A stretch of 8,521 bases of DNA from an uncultured Eubacteriales bacterium (GTDB lineage Bacteria > Bacillota > Clostridia > Lachnospirales > Lachnospiraceae), in contig ONXW01000086.1 of the NCBI GenBank assembly GCA_900321915.1, forward strand, positions 1 through 8,521, given 5' to 3'. Shown piece after piece: positions 1-5,860 of the stretch. How positions within the stretch are numbered: position 1 is the first letter of the stretch; each line of letters starts with the position of its first letter. Below the pieces are notes generated by a model, which saw only the letters and a program-made list of their open reading frames with translations, made no database searches and was not told where the DNA came from. The translations under genes were made by a program, and so were the position numbers.

Positions 1-2
1 AC

Positions 3-737
3 GCGGAGGAAGTATACCGTCAGATGACGGAATACCGGGATATCGTCGCACCCTATGTCTGCGATACCGCGGCATACCTGCACAAGGCCATCAAAGAGGG
101 GAAGAACATCCTGCTGGAGGGCCAGCTGGGAACGCTGAAGGACCCGGACCACGGCATTTACCCGATGGTAACCTCATCCTCCACGCTTGCCGCTTACGGC
201 GCAGTCGGCGCGGGAATCCCGCCCTATGAGATAAAGAACATCACCACCGTGGTAAAGGCATATTCCAGCGCAGTCGGCGCGGGTGCCTTCGTCAGCGAGA
301 TCTTCGGGGAAGAAGCTGAGATGCTCAGAAAGCACGGCGGCGACAAGGGAGAGTACGGCGCCACCACGGGCCGCCCGAGAAGGGTCGGCTGGTTCGACGC
401 GGTCGCGACGCGCTACGGCGTCCGGATGCAGGGAACCACAGAGGTTGTCCTGACGGTGCTGGATGCCCTCGGTTATCTCGACGAGCTGCACATCTGCACC
501 GGATATGAGATTGACGGGGAAGTCACCACGGAGTTCCCGCCTGCCTGGAAGCAGGAGATTGCAAAACCGGTCTGGAAGACCATGCCCGGCTGGAAGTGCG
601 ATATCCGCGGCATTAAGAAGTACGAAGACCTTCCGAAGGAGTGCAGGGATTACGTGGAAGAGATTGAGCGCCTGATTGAGGCCCCGATCACCATGGTATC
701 CAATGGTCCTGGAAGAGACGAGATCATCCTGCGGTAA
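3..737 (+). CDS. purA: Adenylosuccinate synthetase, C-terminal part (5' end outside window)
   Basis: PurA catalyses GTP-dependent condensation of IMP with aspartate to adenylosuccinate, the first committed step of AMP synthesis, in the cytoplasm. The frame is open to the window edge, so the ATG at 24 is internal. About 244 residues are present of a family length near 430. Visible family hallmarks, numbered from the ATG at 24, are a GTL-D-DHG-YP-VTSS block (36-52), a VKAYSS-VGAG block (77-87), GATTGRPRRVGW (112-123), and the SNGPGRDE end (226-233). It is a divergent variant. Compared with E. coli PurA from memory, the EGAQG motif reads EGQLG, and the lysine of the TKLD motif (near K331) is valine (TVLD). 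The gene ends at a convergent hairpin terminator. The family assignment is very likely; full activity cannot be judged without the N-terminal half. Confidence 0.95.
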   Translation, partial: AEEVYRQMTEYRDIVAPYVCDTAAYLHKAIKEGKNILLEGQLGTLKDPDHGIYPMVTSSSTLAAYGAVGAGIPPYEIKNITTVVKAYSSAVGAGAFVSEIFGEEAEMLRKHGGDKGEYGATTGRPRRVGWFDAVATRYGVRMQGTTEVVLTVLDALGYLDELHICTGYEIDGEVTTEFPPAWKQEIAKPVWKTMPGWKCDIRGIKKYEDLPKECRDYVEEIERLIEAPITMVSNGPGRDEIILR

Positions 738-751
738 GAGAAATATAAAAG

Positions 752-790
752 GCCGGACCGTTTCCCTGAGGGCGCGCGTCCGGCTTATTA
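752..790. terminator. Bidirectional intrinsic terminator between convergent genes
   Basis: The arms GCCGGAC (752-758) and GTCCGGC (778-784) form a 7-bp GC-rich stem with a 19-nt loop. On the plus strand it is followed by TTATTATATAATT, and on the minus strand by CTTTTATATTT. It lies between the purA stop (737) and the minus-strand gene stop (804), so it fits termination of both. The minus-strand U-tract is the better one. The large loop lowers certainty. Confidence 0.7.
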
Positions 791-803
791 TATAATTAAC
801 AGG

Positions 804-1016
804 TTATTCGGGTTTTTCGTCGTTTTCACGGTTCCTGCGGTTCAGCCGGATAAACATGACATATCCGTAAAGCAGGGCGGGAACGACGACAGTGAGGAAA
901 AGCGAGGTCAGGAGCAGGCCTTCGGCGGCCGGATTCTTCATCAGCGCGAACACGATGGCGGAGAGATAGAGCAGTACAATCAGCAGTACGGCAAAAAGCG
1001 CAGCTTTCCGTTTCAT
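804..1016 (-). CDS. Small two-helix membrane protein of unknown function
   Basis: This 70-aa protein has a basic N-terminus (MKRK), a first hydrophobic helix at about residues 5-26, a short loop (KNPAAEG), a second helix at about 33-56, and a charged hydrophilic tail (RLNRRNRENDEKPE). This suggests both ends are cytoplasmic by the positive-inside rule. The start is supported by an AGGGGAGG ribosome binding site about 7 nt upstream on the minus strand. It is transcribed divergently from the wall-binding protein gene and converges on purA through a shared hairpin. I do not recognise a family. Short Clostridia proteins of this type are usually annotated only as hypothetical membrane proteins. 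The coding call rests on the ribosome binding site, the two clean membrane segments and the flanking terminator; the function is unknown. Confidence 0.75.
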   Translation of the reverse strand: MKRKAALFAVLLIVLLYLSAIVFALMKNPAAEGLLLTSLFLTVVVPALLYGYVMFIRLNRRNRENDEKPE

Positions 1017-1057
1017 TGGGAGCCTCCCCTCGGATGGTAAAGATTATTCTGAATCCT

Positions 1058-1086
1058 ATCATAACACGTTAACAGGAGATTGGAAA
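1058..1086 (-). promoter_or_regulatory. Possible promoter of the small membrane protein gene
   Basis: Read on the minus strand, TTTCCA (1081-1086) and TATGAT (1058-1063) are separated by 17 nt and lie about 42 nt upstream of the minus-strand start codon. The -10 is good and the -35 weak. On the plus strand the overlapping TATCAT (1057-1062) is a possible -10 for the divergent gene, but no convincing -35 was seen for it. Confidence 0.4.
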
Positions 1087-1097
1087 GGAGAGAAGCT

Positions 1098-2258
1098 ATG
1101 CGGTCCGGAATACGTTTCACAGCGGCCCTTGCGGCACTGGTTTCTCTTCTGGTGCCCTCAGCGGCCTTTGCCGGCGAGCCTGCCGGGACCTGGGAAGAGA
1201 CAGGGAAGGCCTGGCGCTACCGGACCGAGGACGGGTCCTGGCTTACAAAGTCCTGGCTCTTCGACGGAGGAAAATGGTATTATTTCGATTCTTTCGGGGA
1301 AATGGTGACGGACCAGACCAGGATCGACGGGCAGTACTATTTTTTCCATTCCGACGGTTCCATGGCGAGCGGATGGCTCCTGGACTATGACAGGAACGAC
1401 TGGTATTATGCCGATGAAAACGGGGCATTTCACACGGGCTGGCTGAGCTCCGGCCCTGACTGGTACTGGTTTGACGCCAGGGGAAGGCTCTATGACGGGA
1501 CGCGGCACATGATTGACGGGAAGCTCTATGACTTCTATCCCAACGGGAAGCTTGTTTCCGACAATTACAAAGAGCTGCGGTATTACAACGCCGACGGGGT
1601 CCACATGGCTGAGCGCGATATCACCGTGTACGGGGAGCGGCGCCCCTATGACAGGGAAAAAGAGCAGATTACGGAGATATGCTCGGAGATTCCCTCTTCA
1701 TATATCCGGCTTTTCCACCAGAAGGGCTGGGAGCTTATGTTCTACACGGATAAGGCGTATTTTTCCGCGCCCGCCACGGACCAGGGAACCGACTACGTCC
1801 GGTACAAGCTGGACAAGAATTACAAAAAGCTGAAATTCACGGACCCTGCGGCCCTGCGCCTGGGATTCGGGGAGTTTATCGCCCTGATGATGACGGAAGA
1901 GACGGATGTGCTCGCGGATTATTACCGGTACCTTGACGGAAGCGAACTTGCAGCTCCCCATTCCTCCTGGTACGAAGAGGACCCGGACCGGCAGTTTGCC
2001 GCCATGTTTGACGATTACTGCACCCCGGCCATCCGGGCGGACTGGAGAAGGACAGATCCGGCCGGAGTGGAAAAGCTGGAACGTCTCCTGGGCACATACT
2101 CGCTGACCAGGAAGCCCGATGAGGGGGAAATGAACGATGACGGCACGATGATGGCCCTGGATACGGAGGGGATGGAAATTCGCGGGCCTGCGGGGGACGA
2201 GGAGCTGCTGCAGAAAAAAAGCAGCGGGCCTGCCGCTGCTTCTGAAGGGGGATCATGA
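1098..2258 (+). CDS. Secreted cell-wall-binding-repeat protein with degenerate zincin-like domain
   Basis: This 386-aa exported protein starts at the ATG at 1098, with AAAGGAG 7 nt upstream. An in-frame TTG at 1080 would put six charged residues before the signal peptide, so it is rejected. Residues 1-25 form a signal peptide ending AFA. Residues about 27-172 contain about seven aromatic repeats of near 20 residues (W-YYFD-G-M-G-W type), typical of choline/cell-wall-binding repeats. Residues about 195-335 resemble the lethal-factor-like metallopeptidase fold: IPSSYI near the start, then LRLGFGEFIALMM where HExxH is expected, and RQFAAMFDDY where E-FFAEAF is expected. The catalytic signature is GEFIA (258-262), so zinc binding is probably lost. 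Two cysteines (195 and 308) could pair outside the cell. The tail from about 336 is polar and low in complexity. The repeat call is firm; the zincin relation is by pattern recall only. Confidence 0.85.
   Translation: MRSGIRFTAALAALVSLLVPSAAFAGEPAGTWEETGKAWRYRTEDGSWLTKSWLFDGGKWYYFDSFGEMVTDQTRIDGQYYFFHSDGSMASGWLLDYDRNDWYYADENGAFHTGWLSSGPDWYWFDARGRLYDGTRHMIDGKLYDFYPNGKLVSDNYKELRYYNADGVHMAERDITVYGERRPYDREKEQITEICSEIPSSYIRLFHQKGWELMFYTDKAYFSAPATDQGTDYVRYKLDKNYKKLKFTDPAALRLGFGEFIALMMTEETDVLADYYRYLDGSELAAPHSSWYEEDPDRQFAAMFDDYCTPAIRADWRRTDPAGVEKLERLLGTYSLTRKPDEGEMNDDGTMMALDTEGMEIRGPAGDEELLQKKSSGPAAASEGGS
2214..2241 (-). terminator. Intrinsic terminator of the ABC-F gene, inside the opposing CDS
   Basis: On the minus strand a 9-bp stem (AAGCAGCGG / CCGCTGCTT) with a 5-nt loop (2228-2232) is followed by an unbroken T7 tract (complement of 2214-2220). 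It begins 12 nt past the ABC-F stop codon. It is a textbook rho-independent terminator for the minus-strand gene and lies wholly within the last codons of the plus-strand gene. On the plus strand no U-tract follows the stem. Confidence 0.88.
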
Positions 2259-4229
2259 TTCATTCAGCTCCGCAAGCTGTTCCCACTGTTCATACAGTGT
2301 CTCCAGCCGGGACGCGATTCCCTGTTTTTCATCATTGAGTTTTACGAGTTTATCCACATCTGAATAGTTTTCTTCCAGGGCCAGGAGTTCATCGATCTCC
2401 TGGTCTCTGGTTTCCAGGCGGTGGATTTCATCCTCCGTCTTTTTTAAATCATTCTGGAGTTTCCGCTGTTTTGCCTGGATCTCTTTCTGCTGCTGCCAGG
2501 AGAGCTTTCCCGAGTCTTCCCGGACGGCCGCGCCGGCAGAAGGGCTAAAGGCCCCGATTTCCCCGGAGGATTCCGGCTGCCCCGCGGGAATGCGGGCGCT
2601 GCTCTCCAGATACGCCTTCTCCGTCACATCCTTCTTCTCGAGGTAATAGTCATAATTCCCGATGTAATTCAGGACGGTCCCCATGGTCAGGTCCAGGATG
2701 CGGGTGGCGGTGCGGTTGATAAAATAGCGGTCGTGGGAGACGCAGAGCACCGTCCCGGCATAGCCGTTCAGGGCATTCTCCAGGACCTCGCGGCTGGTAA
2801 TGTCCAGATGGTTTGTGGGCTCATCGAGGATAAGGAAGTTCGCCTCCGAGAGCATGAGCTTCGCGAGGGCGACCCTGCCGCGCTCGCCGCCGGAAAGATC
2901 TCGTATGCGCTTGAACACATCCTCGCCGGTGAAGAGAAAAGCGGCCAGGACGCTGCGTATCTGCGTGTTGTTCATCTCCGGGTATTCGTCCGAGATCTCC
3001 TCGAAAACGGTATTGTCCATCTCCAGGTTCTGCTGTTCCTGGTCGTAATAGCCGATATTGACCTTTGCCCCGATGCGGACCTCGCCGGCATCCGGCGGAA
3101 GCAGGCCGTTGATGATTTTGAGCAGGGTGGTTTTCCCGGTGCCGTTGTCCCCGATAATGGCGACCCGCTCCCCGCGCTTTATCTCAAAGCCGATGCCGGA
3201 GAAGAGCACATCCCCGTCAAACTGCTTTGAGAGATCTGTCACAGTGAGGACGTCATTTCCGCTGGTGATGGCCGGCTCAAAGGAGAATTTCATCTCATCG
3301 TCAACCTCCGAAGGTTTGTCGATGATCTGTATCTTCGCCAGCATCTTTGCCCGGCTCTCGGCCCGCTTGATGGACTTTTCCCGGTTGAAGGACCGGAGTT
3401 TTTCTATGACCTGCTCCTGGTGCCGGATCTCCTGCTGCTGGTTCAGCCAGGCGCGGATCATGCCGGCCCGTACGATGGCTTTTTTGGCGCTGTAATCCGA
3501 ATAATTGCCCATGTAGGTGGACGCGCGCCCGCCCTCAAGCTCGATGACGCGGCCGGCAATGCGGTCCAGGAAATACCGGTCGTGGGCCACGATGATGACC
3601 GTGCCGCTGTAATTCAGGAGATAGGTCTCCAGCCAGGCGATGGAATTCATATCCAGGTGGTTGGTCGGCTCGTCCAGGAGGATGATATCCGGGTGGGACA
3701 GGAGAAGCTTACCCAGGGAGACCCGGGTTTTCTGCCCGCCGGAGAGCTCGCAGACCGGTTTTGAGAATTCATCCTCGGCAAATCCGAGGCCCTTCAGCAC
3801 GCCGGTGATTTCACTTTTCCACGCGTAGCCATTTTCCAGTTCAAATTCATGGGAAAGGCGGGTGTAGCTCTCCATGATCGCATCCAGCTCTTCCCCCCCG
3901 GCGGTTTTCATCTGCCGTTCAAGGCTTCGGATGCGCTGCTCCAGCTCCAGGATGGGGAGTTTTACTTCCATCAGCGTGTCATAGATGGTGGTCCTGCCCT
4001 GTACCTCCTGGTGCTGCGCGAGGTAACCGATGGTTTTCCCGCGGGTGATGGTGATGAGCCCCTCATCCGGGGTGAGCTCCCCGATGATGATTTTGAGCAG
4101 GGTGGACTTGCCGGCCCCGTTGATGCCGACAATGGCGGCTTTCTCGTGTTCCTCCACGTGGAAGGACACATCGGAGAGAACCGCGTTCCCGTTAAATGTT
4201 TTTGTAATATGGCTGGCAGAAAGTATCAT
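2253..4229 (-). CDS. ABC-F family ATPase, YdiF-like
   Basis: This 658-aa soluble protein has two ABC domains and no membrane segments, the hallmark of ABC-F translation factors that act at the ribosomal E-site and of related antibiotic-resistance proteins. Domain 1 has Walker A GINGAGKS (35-42), signature LSGGQ (162-166), Walker B with D186/E187 and H216. Domain 2 has GDNGTGKT (360-367), LSGGE (445-449), D469/E470 and H499. Both catalytic glutamates are present, so both sites look active. The interdomain linker (about 245-322) is charged and helical. A Gly/Ser/Pro-rich stretch (about 543-575) leads to a C-terminal coiled coil (about 576-655), as in YdiF/Uup-type members. Upstream of the ATG, GGGGA sits 5 nt away and a better AGGAGG 16 nt away, and no alternative in-frame start lies between. 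It has its own consensus promoter and terminator. Whether it is housekeeping or a resistance factor cannot be told from sequence alone. Confidence 0.93.
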   Translation of the reverse strand: MILSASHITKTFNGNAVLSDVSFHVEEHEKAAIVGINGAGKSTLLKIIIGELTPDEGLITITRGKTIGYLAQHQEVQGRTTIYDTLMEVKLPILELEQRIRSLERQMKTAGGEELDAIMESYTRLSHEFELENGYAWKSEITGVLKGLGFAEDEFSKPVCELSGGQKTRVSLGKLLLSHPDIILLDEPTNHLDMNSIAWLETYLLNYSGTVIIVAHDRYFLDRIAGRVIELEGGRASTYMGNYSDYSAKKAIVRAGMIRAWLNQQQEIRHQEQVIEKLRSFNREKSIKRAESRAKMLAKIQIIDKPSEVDDEMKFSFEPAITSGNDVLTVTDLSKQFDGDVLFSGIGFEIKRGERVAIIGDNGTGKTTLLKIINGLLPPDAGEVRIGAKVNIGYYDQEQQNLEMDNTVFEEISDEYPEMNNTQIRSVLAAFLFTGEDVFKRIRDLSGGERGRVALAKLMLSEANFLILDEPTNHLDITSREVLENALNGYAGTVLCVSHDRYFINRTATRILDLTMGTVLNYIGNYDYYLEKKDVTEKAYLESSARIPAGQPESSGEIGAFSPSAGAAVREDSGKLSWQQQKEIQAKQRKLQNDLKKTEDEIHRLETRDQEIDELLALEENYSDVDKLVKLNDEKQGIASRLETLYEQWEQLAELNES

Positions 4230-4270
4230 GGTGTTCCCCGCAAATCCTCCTGAATGCTTGCAACCCCTTG

Positions 4271-4299
4271 ATTATAATAGAATTCGTGGGCTATTTCAA
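4271..4299 (-). promoter_or_regulatory. Sigma-A type promoter of the ABC-F gene
   Basis: On the minus strand, TTGAAA (4294-4299) and a perfect TATAAT (4271-4276) are separated by exactly 17 nt. The predicted transcript start, near 4264, gives a leader of about 35 nt that contains the AGGAGG and GGGGA candidate ribosome binding sites. Confidence 0.85.
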
Positions 4300-4317
4300 C
4301 CCGCCCTTCAAGGCGGG
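4300..4317. repeat. Inverted repeat between divergent promoters (possible operator)
   Basis: CCCGCC (4300-4305) and GGCGGG (4312-4317) flank a 6-nt spacer. The repeat abuts the -35 of the minus-strand promoter and sits 6 nt before the -35 of the plus-strand promoter. This is a position where a repressor could act on both, but a chance GC-rich repeat is also possible. Confidence 0.35.
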
Positions 4318-4323
4318 CGCGGT

Positions 4324-4352
4324 TTGACAAGGGGGAGGAAATCCGTTATGAT
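4324..4352 (+). promoter_or_regulatory. Sigma-A type promoter of the zinc-ribbon/membrane protein pair
   Basis: A perfect TTGACA (4324-4329), a 17-nt spacer and TATGAT (4347-4352) give one of the two best promoters in the window. The expected transcript start, near 4359, leaves a leader of about 40 nt with AAAGGAGG placed 6 nt before the ATG at 4399. Confidence 0.88.
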
Positions 4353-4398
4353 TGGACTGAGTGTGAAATTGCTGAATATTTAACAAAGGAGGCAGCAC

Positions 4399-5109
4399 AT
4401 GGCATTTTTTGATGATCTCGGAAAAGCCCTTTCCGACACCGGCAGGGTCGTGGTCGGGAAGACGAAGGACATCACAGGAGCCCTTCAGCTGAAAGCGAAG
4501 GTCAACGCGGAAAAGGACAAGATCAATAAGGCCTATATTGAACTGGGAAAAGCTTACTATGAGCAGCTGAAAGGCACGGATAACCCGCGGTATGCGGCGG
4601 AAGTGCGCGCCATTTCGGAGGGACTTCTTAAGGTGGAAGAGCTGGAAAACCAGATAATGGAGCTGGAAGGGACCAGGATCTGCGCGGAGTGCGGCGCCAA
4701 GGTGATGCGCGGCGCGAAATTCTGCAGCAAATGCGGTGCGCCGCTTCCGGAGATGCCGCCGAAGCAGGAGGATAACCTGGCGGAAGAGTGGGCGGACGCG
4801 GCCAGAAACACCCAGGCCAAAATGGACAGCAAGGTTGACGAGGTTTCCAGGACCGTCGGGGAAGCGGCGGACAATGTCGTGAAAGCGGCCACAGAGATGG
4901 CTGCCGGCGCGGCGGCCGCTGCGGAAGCCATGGGAGAGGAGATCGGCGCCGCTGCCGAGAAGGCGGTGCACGGCGCTGCGGAGGCCGCTGATTCCGCGGC
5001 CGCGACGGCGGAGGCTGTGGCGAATAAGCCTGAGGAAGCCTGCTGCGGGGGCGGAAAAACTGAAGAAGCCTGCTGCGGGGGCGAAGAGAAAGAAGAAAAA
5101 GAGGACTAG
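4399..5109 (+). CDS. Coiled-coil zinc-ribbon protein with Ala-rich helix and duplicated CCGG tail
   Basis: This 236-aa, probably cytoplasmic protein starts after a strong AAAGGAGG. Residues 1-90 are charged and helical (likely coiled coil at about 28-90). Residues 95-112 form a short zinc ribbon (CAECG then CSKCG; C95, C98, C109, C112), as in bacterial zinc_ribbon_2-type proteins. Residues about 127-210 are Ala/Glu-rich and probably a long amphipathic helix. The tail repeats EEACCGG twice (from 212 and 222) and ends in a Lys/Glu-rich stretch. No signal peptide or membrane helix is seen. The paired cysteines could bind metal or be redox-active, which is inference. The gene is followed after 6 nt by a COG2426-type membrane protein, so the two are probably co-transcribed. 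I recognise only the zinc ribbon; the function is unknown. Confidence 0.85.
   Translation: MAFFDDLGKALSDTGRVVVGKTKDITGALQLKAKVNAEKDKINKAYIELGKAYYEQLKGTDNPRYAAEVRAISEGLLKVEELENQIMELEGTRICAECGAKVMRGAKFCSKCGAPLPEMPPKQEDNLAEEWADAARNTQAKMDSKVDEVSRTVGEAADNVVKAATEMAAGAAAAAEAMGEEIGAAAEKAVHGAAEAADSAAATAEAVANKPEEACCGGGKTEEACCGGEEKEEKED
5031..5090 (+). repeat. 30-bp tandem duplication encoding the CCGG tail
   Basis: Two 30-bp units (5031-5060 and 5061-5090) share an identical 19-nt core, GAAGCCTGCTGCGGGGGCG, at 5035-5053 and 5065-5083. Both are in frame and encode the repeated EEACCGG. Flanking positions of the units differ, so it is not a fresh exact copy. Confidence 0.9.
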
Positions 5110-5115
5110 TTTTTT

Positions 5116-5622
5116 ATGCAGTCACTTGTTACATGGTTTACACAGCACCTCGCCGGAAAGCTTTCCGGCGAGGCTATCGTTTTCCTGATTTCGATGGTGC
5201 CGATACTGGAGCTCCGCGGAGGCCTTCTGGCATCCTCGCCGGCGCTCCTGGATATCCCGATTCTGCGGGCGATTCCCATCTGCATCATCGGCAACCTGAT
5301 ACCCATACCCTTCATCCTGTTCCTGTTTTCTTCCGTTCTGGAATGGATGAAAAAGCAGAAGATGTTCCGGCCCTTCGCCGTGTGGCTGGAAACGCACATC
5401 ATGAAGCGGCGGGAGAGCATTGAAAAGTATGAATTCTGGGGACTGGTGCTGTTTGTCGGCATTCCCCTCCCCGGCACGGGCGCCTGGACGGGATCCGCGG
5501 TGGCGGCGCTCATCCATATGGATCGGAAAAGGGCGTTCGCGGCCATTATCCTGGGCGTCATCATGGCCACCGTCATCATGTCCGTCATTTCCTACGGGCT
5601 GCTGGGGACGCTGTTCGGGTGA
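5116..5622 (+). CDS. Small multi-drug export family membrane protein (COG2426 type)
   Basis: This 168-aa integral membrane protein matches the COG2426 / Sm_multidrug_ex pattern: VPILELRGG (28-36), a hydrophobic stretch with GNLIPIPF (59-66), and the hallmark IPLPGTGAWTG (116-126). The fold is thought to relate to DedA-like proteins with re-entrant hairpins. Transport activity is inferred from the family name only; few members are characterised. Hydrophobic segments lie at about 17-31, 48-75, 107-134 and 141-166. The charged region 76-104 (EWMKKQKMFRP then KRRESIEKYE) is probably cytosolic. Start: ATG at 5116, 6 nt after the previous stop, with AGAGG about 11 nt upstream inside the preceding gene, suggesting translational coupling. 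The DNA for residues about 11-20 is a 26-bp perfect palindrome. Confidence 0.9.
   Translation: MQSLVTWFTQHLAGKLSGEAIVFLISMVPILELRGGLLASSPALLDIPILRAIPICIIGNLIPIPFILFLFSSVLEWMKKQKMFRPFAVWLETHIMKRRESIEKYEFWGLVLFVGIPLPGTGAWTGSAVAALIHMDRKRAFAAIILGVIMATVIMSVISYGLLGTLFG
5148..5173. repeat. 26-bp perfect palindrome inside the membrane protein gene
   Basis: CCTCGCCGGAAAG (5148-5160) is followed directly by its exact reverse complement, CTTTCCGGCGAGG (5161-5173). In RNA this would be an 11-bp hairpin with an AGCU loop, 32 nt after the start codon. No U-tract follows, so it is not a simple terminator. It could be a protein-binding site or an mRNA structure. Confidence 0.9.
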
Positions 5623-5692
5623 GCGGGCATTCCTACAGAAGCGTTCATTACTTTTTAAAGAATATCGGAAAGATGTGACCCGGGGACCGGTT

Positions 5693-5717
5693 TTCCTGTC
5701 TTTATTGCTGACAGGAA
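5693..5717. repeat. 8-bp stem hairpin downstream of the membrane protein gene
   Basis: TTCCTGTC (5693-5700) and GACAGGAA (5710-5717) form a perfect stem with a 9-nt loop, 71 nt after the stop at 5622. It is followed by GGGACTTTTGC, a poor U-tract. It could be a weak terminator or an RNA 3'-end protecting hairpin of the upstream pair. Confidence 0.6.
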
Positions 5718-5724
5718 GGGACTT

Positions 5725-5751
5725 TTGCAGCAGCGAGGCTTGATTTATACT
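5725..5751 (+). promoter_or_regulatory. Possible promoter of the VWA lipoprotein gene
   Basis: TATACT (5746-5751) is a good -10. TTGCAG (5725-5730) is a partial -35 at a short 15-nt spacing. The expected transcript start near 5758 gives a leader of about 100 nt that contains a terminator hairpin. The -35 is weak, so the site is tentative. Confidence 0.4.
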
Positions 5752-5784
5752 CCCCGCCGGGATTCCCGCGTCACACTGCAGAGT

Positions 5785-5824
5785 GCGGGCATTACGGCAA
5801 AACGCTGTGAATGTCCGCTTTTTT
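5785..5824 (+). terminator. Strong intrinsic terminator in the leader of the VWA gene (possible attenuator)
   Basis: GCGGGCATT and ACGGC (5785-5798) pair with GCTGT and AATGTCCGC (5804-5818) around an AAAAC loop, with two G-U pairs and one bulged G at 5809. T6 follows (5819-5824). It ends 37 nt before the ATG at 5861, leaving no room for a promoter between it and the gene. It may end the upstream operon, attenuate the VWA gene, or both. Confidence 0.8.
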
Positions 5825-5860
5825 ACATGCGACATTGCAATTGAGAGAGGAGGAGACAGG

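Noticed and set aside
1080..1097. TTG start adding six residues to the wall-binding protein
   Set aside because: The added MERREA puts charged residues before the signal peptide, while AAAGGAG is ideally spaced for the ATG at 1098.
4348..4383. An 11-codon ORF (MIGLSVKLLNI) with a good GGGGGAGG site, just before the zinc-ribbon gene, as a possible leader peptide
   Set aside because: Its ATG overlaps the -10 TATGAT of the strong promoter, so the main transcript would start after it.
5783..5860. In-frame GTG start for the VWA gene, adding 26 residues
   Set aside because: It lies at the base of the terminator hairpin, has no ribosome binding site, and would hide the lipoprotein signal; the ATG at 5861 has an excellent site.
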